A stretch of DNA of 5,448 nucleotides from Pseudomonadota bacterium (GTDB lineage: Bacteria; Pseudomonadota; Gammaproteobacteria; Burkholderiales; Burkholderiaceae_C): positions 1-5,448 of the forward strand of contig JAFECV010000173.1 in assembly GCA_018241985.1 (NCBI GenBank). The letters run 5' to 3'. Position 1 is the first letter of the stretch. Every line of letters begins with the position of its first letter. Both the position numbers and the translations under genes were made by a program. The notes under the pieces are model-generated. The model saw nothing but the letters and a program-made list of their open reading frames with translations, searched no databases and was not told the origin of the DNA. Below are positions 5,003 to 5,448 of the stretch, one piece after another.

Positions 5003-5038
5003 TAACCACGGCATCCGATGGCTGCGGAGGGCAAGGCG

Positions 5039-5448
5039 ATGAAGAGATCCGAACTGGTGCTGGTCGGGAACGGCATGGCCGGCGTGCGCACGCTCGAGGA
5101 ACTGCTGAAAATCGCGCCCGATCTGTACGACATCACGGTGTTCGGCGCCGAGCCGCATCCGAACTACAACCGCATCCTGCTCAGTCCGGTGCTCGCCGGC
5201 GAGCAGACGCTGGACCAGATCGTGCTCAATTCCTGGGACTGGTACCGCGAACAGGGCATCCGGCTGCACGCCGGCACGAAGGTGGTGCAGGTGGACCGCG
5301 CGCGGCGCCTCGTGCGCGCCGCCGACGGCACCGAGGCGGCTTACGACCGGCTGCTGCTGTGCACCGGCTCGAACCCGTTCCTGCTGCCGGTGCCGGGCTG
5401 CGGGCTCGATGGCGTCGTGAGCTACCGCGACATCGCCGACACCGAGGC
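5039..5448 (+). CDS. nirB: Nitrite reductase [NAD(P)H] large subunit NirB (N-terminal part)
   Basis: The first 136 residues of a much longer enzyme are present; the gene runs off the right edge. NirB reduces nitrite to ammonium in the cytoplasm with six electrons from NAD(P)H, passed through FAD, an iron-sulfur cluster and siroheme. The visible part is the FAD-binding domain. LVLVGNGMAGVRTLEELL (6-23) contains the GxGxxG dinucleotide fold, ITVFGAEPHPNYNRILLSPV (32-51) is a NirB/NasB hallmark, and LLLCTGSNPFLLPVPG (105-120) is the second FAD-contact segment. The siroheme-binding cysteines lie beyond the window. GGAGG (5026-5030), 8 bases upstream, fixes the ATG at 5039. An assimilatory role is inferred from the sigma-54 promoter. 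A related FAD-dependent reductase is possible but less likely given the PNYNRILLSPVLAGE stretch. Confidence 0.87.
   Translation, partial: MKRSELVLVGNGMAGVRTLEELLKIAPDLYDITVFGAEPHPNYNRILLSPVLAGEQTLDQIVLNSWDWYREQGIRLHAGTKVVQVDRARRLVRAADGTEAAYDRLLLCTGSNPFLLPVPGCGLDGVVSYRDIADTE

Noticed and set aside
1..5448. A wholly new multi-gene system, mobile element, CRISPR array or structural RNA
   Set aside because: Every sizeable gene except the small secreted protein falls into a known family, and I found no repeat array, transposase, attachment-site-like repeat or tRNA/rRNA-like structure.

Overview
The window is a GC-rich bacterial chromosome segment, almost certainly from a betaproteobacterium and probably from Burkholderiales or a near relative. 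This rests on recognition, not on a search. The signs are strong GC preference at third codon positions, a small secreted protein ending in a Cys-Lys-Gly-Leu-Pro-Asn type tail that I associate with that group, and a NirB N-terminus of the betaproteobacterial type. All genes share similar base composition, and I see no insertion sequence, phage gene, CRISPR array, tRNA or rRNA.

Layout. Positions 1-128 (minus) hold the N-terminus of a PLP-dependent aminotransferase that runs off the left edge. A divergent small gene (269-559, plus) encodes a basic secreted protein with two cysteines. It converges on a periplasmic substrate-binding protein of the branched-chain amino acid type (654-1928, minus), which carries a Tat-like signal and has no visible transporter partners. 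A 94-base divergent spacer with a sigma-32-like element leads to a short Hsp20 chaperone (2023-2388, plus). Hsp20 converges on tsaD (2445-3497, minus) across a strong stem-loop.

The metal section is clear. rcnR (3516-3788, minus) and rcnA (3919-4788, plus) are divergent and encode a nickel/cobalt-responsive repressor and its efflux permease. Their spacer holds one dyad with the architecture known for RcnR operators, overlapping candidate promoters in both directions. The model is that apo-RcnR represses both promoters and that Ni or Co releases it, so RcnA exports the metal. tsaD, for the universal tRNA t6A modification, lies only 18 bases downstream of rcnR in the same direction and may share its transcript.

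The right end is the start of nirB (5039 to the edge, plus), assimilatory nitrite reductase large subunit. Its 250-base upstream region holds a near-perfect sigma-54 promoter and, about 140-180 bases upstream of the predicted start site, a cluster of NtrC-like GCACC half-sites. This fits nitrogen-limitation control.

I found no wholly new system. The most interesting observations are regulatory: the sigma-54/NtrC-like arrangement at nirB, the RcnR operator, and the rcnR-tsaD gene order.
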